Below, piece after piece: positions 63,643 to 64,000 of a DNA stretch of 64,000 nucleotides. The notes under the pieces are model-generated. The model was not told the origin of the DNA, did no database searches, and saw nothing but the letters and a program-made list of their open reading frames with translations. Both the position numbers and the translations under genes were made by a program. The stretch spans positions 83,420,357 through 83,484,356 of the forward strand of contig CM042017.1 of assembly GCA_023525715.1 (NCBI GenBank). The letters run 5' to 3'. This DNA comes from Cichorium intybus. Lineage: Eukaryota; Streptophyta; Magnoliopsida; Asterales; Asteraceae. Each line of letters starts with the position of its first letter. Positions within the stretch are counted from its first letter, which is position 1.

Positions 63643-64000
63643 CATTGATCAAAGTTTAAAAGTTTAAAAGTTGATGAACATACATTCATCTCCTTCTTTG
63701 TATATTCATATTGTAATTCAACATATGTTCATCGATGAACATATGTTCATCGATGAACATATGTTCATCGATGAACATATGTTCATCAATGAACACATGT
63801 AAATTACATCAGCAAGGTTTTGTGTTCTCTCCTGTATCTGGGCGTTTCTGTCTCCCATTGATCAAAGTACAAAGAAAACTTCAATCCCAATAATATCAAC
63901 CATTACATTGATCAAAGTCCTAAACAATTACATGGGCAAACTTAAAAGAATAAGAACATATCACGATTCAGTATCAAGGTATCAAATAAATGAAACAATA
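63643..64000. other. Right flank of the copia
   Basis: No gene seen. A palindrome array lies at 63,719-63,800. ACATTGATCAAAGT occurs three times (63,643; about 63,857; 63,905), pointing to a short repeated unit. The end of this element is outside the window. Confidence 0.5.
63719..63800. repeat. Tandem palindromes ATGAACATATGTTCAT, right array
   Basis: Four copies with 18-bp period, joined mostly by CG (CGATGAACATATGTTCAT); the left array at 28,762 is joined by CA or AC. Confidence 0.9.

Overview
This window is intergenic, repeat-filled nuclear DNA of a flowering plant. It holds no intact host gene. The plant signature is direct: Ty1/copia and Ty3/gypsy-Athila retrotransposons with initiator-Met and Asp tRNA primer sites, a LINE, a tRNA-derived SINE, hAT, Mutator-like and Helitron elements, and broken pieces of plant-type genes (SQD1, DUF829, a SASA-domain esterase). 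The AT-rich base composition and repeat families would fit an Asteraceae species such as lettuce, but that is only an inference.

Positions 1-28,616 are a patchwork of DNA elements separated by long (TA)n arrays. In order it holds an LTR fragment; a (TA)n-bounded terminal-inverted-repeat (TIR) element; a second one carrying two exons of a DUF829 gene; a Helitron; an hAT element (8-bp target duplication) with a gene-carrying Mutator-like element and a 454-bp foldback element (9-bp duplication) inside it; a C-rich tract that flips to G-rich; LTR fragments; and a LINE split by an LTR insertion. From 17,452 to 28,616 eight elements follow each other like beads, with a (TA)n array at every join.

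Positions 28,899-63,637 are one copia retrotransposon with 300-bp LTRs and the 5-bp target duplication CATTA. It was later hit by four LTR-type insertions: solo LTRs at 32,984-35,989, 37,819-39,552 and 55,261-56,709, and a full 15-kb Athila element at 40,115-55,081. Inside the Athila, between pol and the envelope-position gene, sits a Helitron. Inside that is a TIR element, and inside that is a fragment of the sulfolipid gene SQD1. With the insertions removed the copia is about 13.5 kb, unusually long.

The most interesting part is the copia 3' region (57,560-63,336). Beyond RNase H it carries two extra genes pointing away from each other. A 101-codon antisense ORF resembles an Agenet/Tudor chromatin-reader domain and has its own TATA box, CCAAT boxes and AATAAA. 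A long sense ORF of about 1,180 codons has a TATA box and a pyrimidine-rich leader. This looks like a divergent two-gene cargo carried by a retrotransposon. The Athila envelope-position gene likewise has a plausible intron in its leader, with an acceptor five bases before the ATG.

All pol and gag frames in the window are broken by stops and frameshifts, so nothing here is autonomous. LTR comparison by eye (about 11 differences in 300 bp for the copia, about 27 in 1,687 bp for the Athila) agrees with the nesting order.
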